From: Colletotrichum lupini
Taxonomy: Eukaryota > Ascomycota > Sordariomycetes > Glomerellales > Glomerellaceae
DNA: 64,000 nt
Reading direction: 5' to 3'
NCBI RefSeq assembly: GCF_023278565.1
Contig: NC_064681.1
Span: 3,286,001 to 3,350,000, forward strand
Shown piece after piece: positions 45,505 through 57,800 of the stretch (the first letter of the stretch is position 1; every line of letters begins with the position of its first letter). Below the pieces are notes generated by a model, which was not told the DNA's origin, made no database searches, and saw only the letters and a program-made list of their open reading frames with translations. The position numbers were made by a program, and so were the translations under genes.

Positions 45505-47094
45505 ATGGCGGCACACGGCGCCAATGGCGAGGCCTCTGTCGGCTCCAGTGAGCCCCGACAAAAGGGAAAGGCTACCCCGGAAACAATCAGGTTCGTCATC
45601 CCAACACCCCACCATCCCACCCGTACGGCCCCCCATGCGATGTTTCTCAATTAACTCATCGGGCGCAGAGCAGGATGCATCGCCATGGTCAAAAAGGAAG
45701 GCATCCCACGTCGAGCAGAGATTCTTAGTATCAAAGAAACAAAGAGCGGTCGCCAATTTTACTGCAACTTTGACAATTTCAACAAACGTCTCGACGAATG
45801 GGTGCCGACGATCCGAATCGATTTCGACCAAGATGTCGAGTGGCCATTACCCGACAAGGACAAACCGAAAGATCCTAAGACGAAGAAAGGTGTTGCCACG
45901 TCAAAAAATAAGGTCTCAAAGAAATCTCAGAAGCGACCTTCGAAGAGGGAGCAATCTGCGCCTTCAGAGGCCGCGACGCCGCACCCATGGACCGAGTTCG
46001 TCGAGTCACAGAGCCGTAAGATGACGCCGACGGCCGAGGAGAGCCAAAGCCAGACCCCGGCCACAGCTACGGGCGATGCAACGGCCACCCCCGCAGCTGG
46101 AGGCGATGAAATGGAAATTGACCTGGAGGAGGAGGTCCAGAAGAAAGATTTACTCAGTGGCTTCAGCCGAGAAGACGAGATCGAGAAGTTGAGGACACAC
46201 GGCTCTATGACGCAGAATCCGGCCGAGATCTCCCGGATTCGAAATATCTCCAAGGTCCAGTTTGGAAAGCACGACTTGTTCCCATGGTACTTTTCCCCAT
46301 ACCCTGAGGTATTCAACCAGGAAGATGTTATTTTCATCTGCGAGTTTTGCCTCGGGTACTATGGCGACGAGAAATCCTTTGTTAGGCACAGGCACAAGTG
46401 TACTCTGCAGCACCCTCCTGGAAACGAGATCTACCGCGACGAGTCTGTCTCTTTCTTTGAGATTGACGGCAGACGGCAGCGCACCTACTGCCGTAACCTG
46501 TGTCTCTTGTCCAAGATGTTCCTTGACCACAAGACACTATACTACGATGTCGACCCCTTCTTGTTCTACGTCATGACGAGTCGAAGCGATAAGGGCTGCC
46601 ACATTATCGGTTACTTTTCCAAAGAAAAGGAGAGCGCGGACGGATACAACGTAGCTTGTATCTTGACTCTGCCCCAGTACCAGCGCAAAGGTTATGGTCG
46701 ATTGCTCATCCAGTTCTCGTACGAACTATCAAGGATCGAAGGCAAGCTTGGTTCGCCAGAAAAGCCGCTTTCTGATTTGGGTCTGCTGAGTTATCGGCAA
46801 TACTGGGGCGAGAACATCTTGGATCTCATTGTGGGTTACAATGAGCGCGATGAGAAGACTACGATTGAAGCCATCTCGACGGCTCTTGCCATAATTCCGC
46901 AGGACGTGGAGCACACCTTACAGGCGCTTAAGATGCAGGTGTATCATAAGGGAGAGCACAAGATCGTGATTCCCGAGAAGCTGATCCAGCAGAGGGTGAA
47001 GCAGAAGGTGAAGCAGAAGCGATTGATTGACCCGAGCAAGATCCAGTGGAAGCCACCAGTATTTACGGCTTCTACGAGAACATGGGGTTGGTAA
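45505..47094 (+). CDS. ESA1: MYST histone acetyltransferase Esa1 (NuA4 catalytic subunit)
   Basis: Two exons, 45505-45590 and 45669-47094, encode 503 aa. Esa1/Tip60 acetylates histones H4 and H2A as the catalytic subunit of NuA4. The N-terminal chromo-barrel (Tudor-knot) domain is at about 30-90 (FYCNFDNFNKRLDEWV). An acidic/Lys linker follows, then the MYST C2HC zinc finger with Cys253, Cys256, His269 and Cys273. The acetyl-CoA loop is QRKGYG at 367-372. The active-site Cys359 lies in NVACILTLPQYQ and the catalytic Glu393 in GSPEKPLSD. Lys317 in DHKTLYYDVDPF is the site autoacetylated in MYST enzymes. All catalytic residues are present, so the enzyme should be active. The exon join restores IRAGCIAMVKKEG, which opens the chromo domain. 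Confidence 0.95.
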
Positions 47095-47447
47095 AAAGGG
47101 TGTGTCCCTTAGACTGGTGTCAATGACGAGGCGTTTGAAAAGACATTGATTTTGGAGCATATGATACCCTTACATTTTACCACTACCTAGGACAGGAACA
47201 AGTTTCAGTTAAACCAATGAGTCTTTGAACCAGAACATATTTGTTGAACTTGCCGGTTCCTTGATGTGCCGCTATGATTGCGAAATGCTGCGTGGGGCCA
47301 GCGCATTTCCTATCTTTGGCGCCTCCGCATTCGGAGGCGACAACCTTGAACTTCACTCTGACATACAACTATAGGTAATCAATACCTTGCAGTCAACCAA
47401 GGTCGTCGTTAAATTCCATTAGTGAACCAAAAGCTCGAGCGGAGGTG
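47095..47447. other. Intergenic region ESA1 to aminotransferase
   Basis: 353 bp with the ESA1 3' UTR and the promoter of the aminotransferase gene. Nothing further recognised. Confidence 0.45.
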
Positions 47448-49204
47448 ATGAAGCATCGCGTGACAACTGTATCAAAACACTTTGCTCAATTACCTCACCA
47501 CCGGCGACCCCTCACACACGACACCCGCATCTCTTCAACTTGCGCGACCAGCGTAAACACTCGCAAGCTGCCATTTAATTTTGATCCACACTCAGCACCT
47601 CGACGATCCTTCTTCACCTCGGCAAATTCTCTCTCATCATCAAGCATGAACGCCCCCTTGCACAAGAAGCCAATCAACCTCCTCCGAGGCTGGCCCTCGC
47701 CATCCCTCCTCCCCGCCGCAGCCCTCTCCGCCGCGGCCGTAAAGACCCTCGCCGACCCCGCCGCCTACGTCCCGGGGCTCCAGTACGGTCCGGATCCGGG
47801 ATACCAGCCTCTCCGCGAGTCCATCGCCCGCTGGCTGGCGGCATTTTACCCCGCCGTCGACCCCGCACCTCCGTCTGCCGCGGATGATGCCACCACCACT
47901 ACTGTCGCCGCCGGCCACCACGCGCCCGATGTCCGGCGCATCTGCGTCACGGGCGGCGCAAGCCAGAATCTGGCTTGCATTCTGCAGTCCTTTACTGATC
48001 CGCTCTACACGAAGAATGTCTGGATGGTGGCGCCGTGCTACTTTCTCGCCTGCCCCATCTTTGCTGACGCTGGGTTCGACGGACGTCTGAAGGCAGTTCC
48101 TGAAGATGATGATGGTATCGATATCGAGTACTTGAGAAAGGGGCTCGAGGCCGCAGGAGAAGGCGGCGATGAGGTGAGCCTTTTCTATGATGGGGCTGTT
48201 GCTACAAGCAGCGTCTCCCACCTCCGCTTCATCTCATCGTGAAGAGCCTCACCTAGTGGTATCAACGATGAGAAGAGAAACGTCAAGGAATACCAGCTAA
48301 TATCAAGCAACAGCACTTCAAAGAAGCCAAAAAGAGAAAACTCTACCGCCACATAATCTACCTCGTCCCAACCTGCTCCAACCCGACAGGCAAAACGATG
48401 TCCCTCCGCCGTCGCCACGAGCTCGTCCTCCTCGCCCGCAAACACGACGCCCTCCTCGTCTCCGACGACGTCTACGACTTCCTCCAATGGCCCCTCTCCA
48501 CCCCTCCTCAGCCAGGCTACACCCCCGAAATGCGCATCCCCCGCCTCGTAGACATCGACCGCAGCCTAGGCGTCCCCGACGCCTCCTTCGGCAACGCGGT
48601 CTCCAACGGCTCCTTCAGCAAGATCGTCGCGCCCGGCGTGCGCACGGGGTGGGCGGAGGGCAGTCCCGCGTTCGCATACGGGTTATCGCAGACGGGGTCA
48701 ACGTGTAGCGGTGGCGCGCCGAGCCAGTTGGCCGCCATGATGGTCGCGGAGCTGCTCGAGAGCGGTGAGCTGCAGAGGCAGCTTGATCAGGAGACGCGTC
48801 CCGCGCTCGCGAGACGACATGGGGCTATGATGCAAGCGATTGCGGAGTACATCCAGAAGCCGCTTGGCGAGGGTGTCGTTGTGCGCGGGTCGGCGTTGAA
48901 GGGGGCTGAGGTGTTTGGCGGGTACTTTGTGTGGTTTAGTTTGCCTGAGGGTATGTCGAGTCGGGAGGTTGCTGTGAGGGCTAAGGAGACGGAGAATCTG
49001 GTGATTGGGCACGGTGCGCAGTTTGAGGTGCATGGGGATGAGGACGCTGCGAGGTTCGATCGGGAGATTCGATTGTGTTTCTCGTGGGAGCCGGAGGAGG
49101 ACGTCGTGGAGGGTGTGAAGAGGTTGGGAGCGGTGTTGAAGGCTATGAAGGATGGTGTTAAGTGGAAGTCCTCGAGTACGCTGGACGTAGATAACGTCAA
49201 ATAA
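47448..49204 (+). CDS. PLP-dependent aminotransferase, class I/II (YER152C-like)
   Basis: Two exons, 47448-48173 and 48314-49204 (140-bp intron), encode 538 aa from the first ATG. The second in-frame ATG at 47646 would give 472 aa and lies just before the conserved KPINLLRGWPSPSLLP. The extra 66 residues are basic and Ser/Thr-rich and contain RRSFFTSANS, an R-x-F-x-x-S mitochondrial presequence motif, so mitochondrial and cytosolic forms are both possible. Family features are YGPDPGYQPLRESIARWL, VTGGASQNLACILQSF, VPTCSNPTGKTMSL, DDVYDFLQWP and GSFSKIVAPGVRTGW, whose Lys would bind pyridoxal phosphate. The fold resembles the yeast YER152C and 2-aminoadipate/aromatic aminotransferase group. Substrate is unknown. 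Confidence 0.88.
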
Positions 49205-51960
49205 AAGGACAAAAAGTCAGTGTTTTATCCCTTACGACTAAAATTCACGTTGCAAGCTTGACCAATACTGCTTTGATATGAGGTGCTCGTTCTGTGGTTA
49301 CCGTGTCACATGGGCATAACTGATAACACTTGATCTTTTTATCCTCTGAGAGTCTAGACGGCCCTGCGTGTGATAAGTAGGCACTCTACATAATTGAAAA
49401 AAAAAAAAACGTGCCGGGGGGGGGGGGCCTCTGAAAAAAAAAAACATTCACCTCACATGATGAGAAGGACTAAAAGGGGCTGTGTGGAAAGTTGTCGTAA
49501 GCAAACATGTTTTGAATCTCAGATCTCCTTTCATGTGGCAACCGCTCTCATCGCGTAGAGTTCCTTCTACGATATAGGTCCAATGCTATCATTTCGTATC
49601 AATGCCTGGTGGGATATATCTCGGACCTGCGAGTTGTAACTTCTCATCCTTAGCTCTAGCCGTTATTAGCATATTCAGGTGTATTTCAGGGTGCTGGCAA
49701 AGGGCGAGGGACGAGAGACAGTGGTGAGGGCGTTTTCTTGATAGCTTCACTGAGAGTTAGATCAACCACAAGTTACCTAGCGATAAGTCAAACGAGAAAC
49801 AACTTTCAGGTCCCTTCAGCATATTTCGCAATTACCAGACCTCGGACGTAGGGTTGCTGCACATTGGCGGCTCCGGTGTATGATCTTGACTCTACATAGA
49901 GGATTGAGGTGGTTGCCAAGTGAAAAACAATACGATGAAAGCCTTGAGATGAAAGGACCTGCATTGGGAGAAGTCTCATCAAACAGCGGTGTTTTTTGCA
50001 GAGTATGTGATCAGCAATTGCTTCATCTGCGATGTGGAAAGTTCGTCTACTAAGCAGAGGGTAAATTCCACGGCTAGGCATAGAAGATCCTTTGAGGTGA
50101 CCGTTGTTCGCTGATTTATTCCTGTTAAATCTATCCAAGGATCACTTCTACAACGCGCCTAAGTGAGGACAGGCAGGTACAGACAGATAAAGGCGTAAGT
50201 CAAAAACGTCTCATACCGGTAGCAAATCAAGCCAGATAAAATGAGAATGAGCAGGCTCTCCATAGCAAAAAAGGTCAGACCCAGGGGCGGTATATTCATA
50301 AGCTCATCTTCAAGGACCTACATCCAGAGCTGGAGATAATCCCGTGGGCAGACTTTCCGCCTCGGCCGTTGTGACTGCGTTCGATATATTGGCAAGGCAC
50401 CTAGTAACTTCTCATCTGTAACAATATTGAGCAGCGTTGCGGCTTCGGCGTTGCGGCTTCGGTTTGCGATAAGACTGAGTGAATGACATCGAGAGCGCCC
50501 TTCCCGCTTCGCTGAGTCTTTTCACCAGCCACAAAACAATTGTAAACAAGGTCTTCGGAGAACACGATTCTAGGCTCGTCCCTAGGTAAAAGAGGGCGCA
50601 GCGAGATGGGGGGGCAATCAAGCACTAGAAAGATCTCGTGGAGGCTGGGATTTGAAGGCTTGAAGCACGGAGAACTGGAGACCATCGAAGTGCGGGATAT
50701 CGTCATCGGGAGTGAGGGGTCCCAAGTCTAGCCTTTGATGTCGGCAGTCTCTCCCTCGATGGGAGGTGGTCGGAAGAGGCGTGTGGCTTGAGACGGGGTC
50801 TCATCGTTACGAAGCATTGTGGTAATCTGTGGCGGCGGCGGTGGCCCGGGGTTAAACTCGTTGCGGTATGTCTCTAATGGGTGCATTCAGTCTTGGTCGG
50901 TTTGCGGGTTTGCCTCGTTTCTGGAGTTCGGCAGATGCGTATACAATCGAGACTTGATGGTCAAGCTATGGGTCGCGAAGAATTTGTCGGCCATATTATC
51001 TCTCTCCGGGGTAGATAATGGTGTTTTTTGGAATTATTGATGGAAGAGAAACGAATTACTCCAGCAATACGTGATTATACATCGCTTTCGCACTACAAGA
51101 ACACAAGCATTGAAGTCATTCTCGCAACAAGACATTCACCATATCCCTCAAAACAACCTAGGTTATATGATCTGTCTATAAGTAATCACAAAATACTAGA
51201 GTTTACCATAATCACGAAGAGAAACAGATGCCAAGACTCCGGGACGGTGGAGGAGGGGGCCGCATATACGACGGACGAACCCGACACCTCGGGTCCCCCA
51301 CTCCGCGTCCTCCCCTGCAAGTTTGCAACCTCCAACGGGGAAGACGGGTGGTGATGGATGCATGCACAGCAGCTTTCGCCGCAACAGCTGTTACCAAACC
51401 ACCGGGATCCCAGCAACGTCACTGCTTCATTTTCATCCTCTAACCCAGATATCATCAAGCTTGCGGGCTTGAGGCTCCAGTAGCTACTTTCCTCTTATTT
51501 AGGTCGAAAAGCATAATTTCGCAATCGCTTGTTTCTCTAGTTTCTCTTCCTCGATGTCCGCAAACGGAAATAAAAGCCATCGTACTTGGGAGAGGCTAGA
51601 CCCGGGCCCCCGATCACCACATTAGTAGCAAAGTAGTCTTTCTTTGATCTTGCCATTTTGCAAACAAGGGAACGATTCACTTCAACCATGAGACATAAAC
51701 TCAGTTTAATTCCCCGGGGCGGTCGACCCCAGACGGGTCCCCGAGCCCCCTTCTTCCTCCTTTCCCCCTTTCCACATGGGCCGCGAGGATCGAATAAACA
51801 GTGAGCCAAGAGGTGAAGCATCAGAAGACTAGACGCGGGAAATATGTCGTAATGCCTCCTTGAATCGACGACCTTCTCCTCCCGCCTGCAAAGACTGCTC
51901 ATGGACAACGAGTCCTCCGCATCCATACTGTAGTCGAAATCTACTTGAGCTGTTCTTTCG
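49205..51960. other. 2.76-kb gene-poor region
   Basis: No gene model could be supported. Poly-A, poly-G and poly-A runs follow each other at 49397-49444. A short direct duplication of gttgcggcttcgg lies at about 50436-50463. Minus-strand open frames (49806-50138, 50401-50706, 51186-51458) lack family signatures. The distal end should hold the promoter, and perhaps an unrecognised first exon, of the downstream receptor gene. Confidence 0.5.
49397..49444. repeat. Consecutive homopolymer runs (A, G, A)
   Basis: About 13 A, then about 13 G after a five-base spacer, then about 11 A. Located about 190 bp after the aminotransferase stop codon. Confidence 0.85.
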
Positions 51961-53786
51961 ATGGCGCTTCAATTGGCGGATGGCCTGCCGGACTGTGCCG
52001 TGAGCTTGCCTCCCTTCTCTGATACTGGCCTCTGAGGTTCGGGTATGGGAGATACTTCGACGTCATAGGGAGCTGACGATATCCTCTTTGATGCATCTAG
52101 ATACCGTGTCTGTCGCAGGCCGTCAACATCACAACATGTGCCGTCACCAACTTGACGACAACATGTCTATGTCAGGATAAGCCCGCCGTCGAGGCCTTTC
52201 GCGTCTGTATACGTGCGGTGTGTGACTTGGAGCAGTCTTTACGTGAGATGCCCCCCTCCCCCTCTCACAAGCCACGATGTACCTCAGCTAACAGTGATGC
52301 CATCCAGTCGCCAAGAATATCACATGGACAAAGTGCGGGTATCCCTATCACCATCAGACAGGTTCGATAGCCGGCAAAGTATCGCTCGTGATCATCACCG
52401 CCGTCTTCGTGCTAGCGAGGATGCTCTCCAAGTTTCTGAGGCTGTCGACGTGGGGGCCGGACGACTTCACGTTGATATTGGGATACGTAAGGGCCCAGCA
52501 TCCTCTCGGGCAAAGAAGTTTGCCAAACTGTTTTTCACTTGAAGACGAAACGACTAATGTTTTTGTCGTAGTTGTTCTCTATTTCTTTTGCCATTTCCAA
52601 ATTTCGAGGTAGGCCTCCCCCTTTCGACACTCGCGATGCGTCGAGGCATTCCAATGAAGGATCTCATTTGACAGAATATTAGGGTATCAATTAGGCATCG
52701 GCCGAGATATATGGACTCTCTCCTACGACGAGATAACTCGCTTCATGCAAGTAAGACACTCCCCATCACCACCACGCCCCGAATATTCTACAGCAAACAA
52801 ACATGCCGCAGAAGCTCACCAACCAACTCGGAAACCGACAGGTCTTCTTCGCCTTCGAAGTAATCTACACCCTCTCCATCTCCGCCCTCAAAGCCTCCAT
52901 CCTCTTCTTCTACATCCGCGTCTTCAGCATGGTCAGCCGCACCTTCAGCCTCGTCCTCTGGCTCACCCAGACCTTCAACTTCCTGTTCTGCCTCGCCTTC
53001 ACCGTCGCGAACCTGAACCAGTGCCGCCCCTTCAGCAACGCCTGGGAGGGCTGGGACGGCCGCCACCCGGGGTACTGTATCAATGTCTACGCCATGTTCA
53101 TCGCGCACGCGGCGATCAATATCGCGCTCGACGTGTGGATGTTGGGGTTGCCCGTCACGCAGGTGCTGTGGTTGAATTTGAGAAAGAGGCAAAAGGTGGA
53201 GATTGTGGTCATGTTTTCGTTGGGCGTTGTGTGAGTTTTGACCCCTTTGGTCGATACCTATATTGTCGCTAACGCCTCATCTTGCAACAGCATCACAATC
53301 GTCAGCGCAGTCCGTCTAAAGGTCCTCCTGAGCCTCGAAGGCTTCCAAGACCCAACCTGTAAGCCCTCCCTCCCCCAACGCCGCACCAACTCCTACCTAC
53401 CTCATCCAACCCCCGCGATGCTAACCCCCTTCTTCCTCGCTACAGACGACGCGTTCTACCTCCACATGTGGTCCTACATCGAACTCTCCGTCGGCATCAT
53501 CGTCGCATGCCTCCCCTCGACCCGCCAAGTCTGGCGCCATCTCGTCCCCAAACTCCTCCGTCTCGTCGGGCTGGGAAGTCCCAAACACCACCACAACCGC
53601 CACCACGGCCATGAAAGGCCGGGTGACTCGGCAAAGAAGCTCCGCGACATTTTGTTTATGAGTACGAACACAGGAGGCGGTGGAGGAGAAGAGGGAGGTG
53701 AGGAGGAGCATTCGTCGTCGTCGGCGGGACCTTCAAGTCCGAGTGGATCGTCGACTCGTCGTCAGGAGGTACACTGTAATTTGTAA
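51961..53786 (+). CDS. CFEM-domain PTH11-like seven-helix receptor
   Basis: Proposed exons: 51961-51999, 52101-52242, 52308-52517 (or to 52486), 52572-52608, 52675-52750, 52842-53230, 53291-53358, 53446-53786; about 433 aa. An N-terminal CFEM domain follows the start: LPDCAIPCLSQAVNITTCAV and onward, with CLC, VCIRAVC and TKCG completing eight cysteines. The fungal rhodopsin-type membrane domain follows with GPDDFTLILGY, GIGRDIWTLSYDEITRFMQ, SISALKASILFFYIRVFSM, INVYAMFIAHAAINIALDVW and a last helix SYIELSVGIIVACLPSTRQV. The C-terminus is a His/Gly/Ser-rich tail. This is the Pth11 class of orphan receptors, which in Magnaporthe senses surfaces. Two points are weak: no signal peptide follows the first Met, so an upstream exon may be missing, and the good donor at 52487 gives a frame error. 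Confidence 0.78.
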
Positions 53787-54861
53787 TATATACCCCCCCT
53801 TTGTATAGTGACTTGTTGCTTGTTTCTACAGTAGAGTAGAGTTTGGACATCGGCCCCATATTTGGATTATTGGCCTCATTCGGCAATGTTTGGACGTTGA
53901 ATGTTCTCACCTGGTAATTTTCATCAACCTACAGCGAGGTGATACATGGCCTTGGCAACATTTTGAGCATCCCAAGCAGCTTCATAAATTCCGTCAGTCC
54001 AGGGGGGCTTAGTAATTATTCATCACAACTTCACAATCAGGACGACATGAATAGAGGCACAAGTGAAAAGCGAGTTTTCATCATTTGTTTGTGTATTTTC
54101 TGAACTGCAATTACCCTGGACGTCAACTGCCCTCAAGCAGCTACTGTCTGTCCTTCCCCTGGCAGTGACCGAGTAAACGCTTGTGTAAGAAAAAGACACT
54201 CATCCATTTCCGAGTCCTGTAATCTCACCTCCTTTGCACATCAGGTGTTTGTAAAAGACCGCGTTGCCCCCTCCGATGCTCCCAGGACACCCGCCAGCCA
54301 ACCTTCCTTTGACCTCCCGGCCGTTCGTTATGCGTGTCATGGTTATGAATCGTACGAAGAAACACCGGACCTTGGTCAACATGACCAGCGTTTCTCCCCT
54401 CTGACTTATGTAGCCGAGCAAAGGGGGTTCTCGTATTGGGTTGGAAGTGTTGTTCAATGGTGGGAAGATGGAGCTCGCGTGTCGTGAGAGTGGAAGAGAA
54501 GAAAATTCACCAAAAGACTTCGCTGTCGCTTCCATCCGCCCCATTTGTCCGCGTCTGGGCCAAATTTCCCGGCCGGTCAAGCTCATATACCGACCGACCA
54601 AAGCGATTCGATCAAGTCAGGGTCCGTAAAAGTCTGAAAACGCAAAGCGCTCTCTGCGAAGATAATCGATTTTTCGAGATGGTACACACTGCCTACCGCT
54701 CGTGGCGGAGCAGTTCGGGCATGCCACAGTAGCAGCATGCGGAACAATATTTGTGCGGTGTTCGTCGGCCGTTGATACTGCCGGCTGCGATTGGTAGTGT
54801 ATGTTAACCTCAACAAGTCAACAAAGTTGTGTAGGGTTTGAAGTTGTAATGTGGACAGCTC
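53787..54861. other. Convergent intergenic region, receptor / RGG protein
   Basis: 1.08 kb between two convergent stop codons. Contains both 3' UTRs. No gene recognised. Confidence 0.5.
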
Positions 54862-57800
54862 TTAGGCTGCCTGCGTGGGCGTAGTCCTGCGGGACCAGTT
54901 CTCGGACCCGCGTCCGCGGTAGCCACCGCGGCCTCCTCGGCTGGGGGGAGGTGTCGTACTGCTTCCTTCACCGGAATACGAAGGCTCCCGTCCCTTGCCG
55001 CCACGATGATTCGGGCCCGATCCTCGCTGCCCACCACCACGCCCGCTGGATCGTCGTGGATTGCTTCCCGATCGAGAGAAAGGAAGTGGGACAGTCCTGG
55101 CATCACCCATACCGGGAAGAAGAATGCGATAAACGCTGCCGCTAGTAGACATCTCATGGGGGAACCACAGGGAACGAACAGTTTCGACATCGGAAACCCA
55201 GAAACGCCTCGGCAGAGGCTTAATCGGGGCGGCAGCAGGTTGCCAAGCAGCCTCCGGAGTCTTATGGGGTAAATGAATGCGTGGAAGCGACCCCATTTCC
55301 TGCTCCTCGAAGCATTCCTCTGCCGGCGGCTTTGTAGTGAAAGACTTCACATCGTCTGATACGTTCTGGGTGGCTGAGCGAGGTAGAGAGACGGTAGCCG
55401 GATTGTAGTGACCAGAGTAGTCGAGAGCACTTTTAGTGACAGGCTCGACACCAGGTGCCTTTGGCGGAGAGTTTGGCTTTCGACCCGTGAGCAGGTTGTT
55501 GATCCTATCTTGCCAATTCTCGTTTCCTGCTGAATCTTGCGACCGCTGGGACACGTGGTTCTGCTGGTGAGGTCCGCGCCCATGAGTTCCTGGACCATCT
55601 TTGTAACCGGCTGGGGTTGCCCAAGCAAACGGCCCAGTAGATCTGGGTGCCGCTGACTGCGCCGCCGCAGCTGAAGGTGGTAACTTGACAACGGGATGCG
55701 GTCGGGGGAGAGATACGTGAGGGTGCATGGCGTCTCCATCGAAGGCCGGGTGGCCAAGCATATCCGGGGGCGGCGGGGAAGGCGAGTTAGGCCTCGATGG
55801 TTCCGCATGAGAAGCTGTGGAATCATGTCTGTTGTCCCTGGGAGGGAAGAATCTAGAGGAGCTTCGAGATTGAGTGGCGGCCGATGGTCCTGTGGGAGGT
55901 AGCACAGATGAGTGGTCGACAGACCCAGCAGCGCGAACATCGTGGTGAATAACGTGTGCAGGATCGCGTCTTCCATCTCCAGATGGGCGCCAAGTGTCTT
56001 TGATCGTGGCTTGAGCTTGTTCAATAGTGAGCCCGCGCTCCACCAGGCTCCGATCACGCTCGAGGCGCTGCGATCTCTTCTCGTCGAGTACTATCTTGTC
56101 GCCTTCCAGAACCGAGTGAGCCCATCTATTTCTCATCTCGTTCACTTCGCGAGCATTACCCGTAGTAGGACGAGCCTGGGTGACCGGTGGAATCTGAACC
56201 TGCGCTCGCTGCGCGCTGGGTGGTGCGATGGGTGCTGGGCCCTTTCCTGCTGCTTGAGGCTCTGGCAAACGGCCCAAGTCAGTATTGAAGGTGCCGTTGC
56301 CCAGTCCGCGATCATTGTTAGGCGATCCCCAGACGTTACGAGGAGCCTGAGGGCCAGCCGCAGCCGCGCCCCAAGTCGGAAGCCGCTCTTGTTGAGGCGT
56401 AGGTGCAACCCATGAGTTGGGCTGCCTTGCCTCCGAGCCACTTGGTCGTCTCGCATGCTCTCCGCCTGCGGTGACGCGTCTTTCGCCGTAAGGCTTGTCC
56501 TTGGCGTTGGCGGGAGTTGAAGGGGCAGCCGATGTATCGGGACCCGCGGCAGGCGGCTGTGAACCGGCTTCCTGGGCAGTGGAACCGTCTTGTCGAGATT
56601 GCGCCTGTGCTGGGGCCGCGTTGGAACTCTCTGGTGAAGCCTCCTTCTTGTCACTTTTGCGTTCTGGGGCTGGCCCCATGGCTTCCAACTTCGCCGCAAT
56701 GCGCGCTTTCCTCGCAGCTTCCTCACGAGCCTCCTCTTCGCGTCGCCTCTGCATTGCCAATTCGCGTTTCTCACGCATGACCTTCTTCTGCATCTCGAGA
56801 TCCTCCTCCAATCGCGCCATCGGTGGCGGTGGGGCTGGTCTTCCGTCTGTCTGAGGGCCAGCTGAGTGTAGGGTGGCATGGTTGGTTCCGGGGGATGGTC
56901 GAGGTTGCCACTGCTGGTTGCCGTGCATCCGAGGACCATGTTGTAAGCCCGAAGGCGAAAAGTTCCGCGGGGACATGGGACTTTCAACCGAGCCAGCCAT
57001 GGAGCCCCTACGAGCACTCAGCAGGTCCTGGGGAGGACCCGGAAGCTCATGTCCCTTGCCTGGCCGTTGCAAGTAAGATCCGCTACCACCGCTAGCAACA
57101 GAAGATCCACGGCGCCTACCCATGGGACCGTCGGGCACAGAGTTCCTGCTGGTTTGGAAAGCGGCAGAGGGCTCCGGATGATCGGATTGGGACGGGCGTT
57201 GTAACACTGCCGGCTGCCTAGGATGGACGTCAGATCGGAAGGAGCCTCTTCGATCGGCCGGGACCGGCTCATATCGCCCAGATTGCGAGTTAAACAGTTC
57301 TCGGTTTCCGCCCGGAGGACCGCCTTCTCTCCAAGCTGATCGGTTGAAGTCATCAGCAGCAATCTCCTTGGCATGGTAGGGCGGAACGTTATTATTAGTC
57401 GCGTGGTCTCTCGGGGGGTATCTCGCGCCTTGCTGAGGAGCAGGCGGCCCGGCGATGACTGGCGGAGGAGCCTTCTCGACGGGGGGCAGAGGTGCCCAGG
57501 GCGATTTCACTGGCGTCGGGGGTGCAGGTGGTTTGGCGACGAGCGTGGGCTTTTCGGCAGACCCAGCCTTGAGGATGAGCCCTTTGCCAGATGCAAGCCC
57601 GCCAGTCTTAATCGAGGGCGAAGCGGTGGTTCGAGGCGGTGGTACAGGAGATTTCGGTTTCTCCAAGACCTTCTCTTTGGGTGGCGCAGGAGTCGGCTCG
57701 GGCGGCGGCGGCGGCGCAGGTACTTCGTCGGGATGCGGGAGGGTGGTCTTGGTACCATCGGTCCAGGTGATGGTCTCGGGCGCCCAGTCGTCGTCGTCGT

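Noticed and set aside
50401..50706. Minus-strand 101-codon frame in the gene-poor region
   Set aside because: Reads somewhat protein-like but has no homology I recognise, no conserved start context and a competing overlapping frame; left uncalled.
51186..51458. Three overlapping minus-strand frames and one plus frame
   Set aside because: All four frames open at once in a GC-rich patch, which is typical of chance openness; no family signature.
52101..52120. CFEM exon 2 starting at the acceptor gtcgcag (52119)
   Set aside because: It would lose the second CFEM cysteine; the acceptor at 52100 gives LPDCAIPCLSQ with the full cysteine pattern and correct phase.
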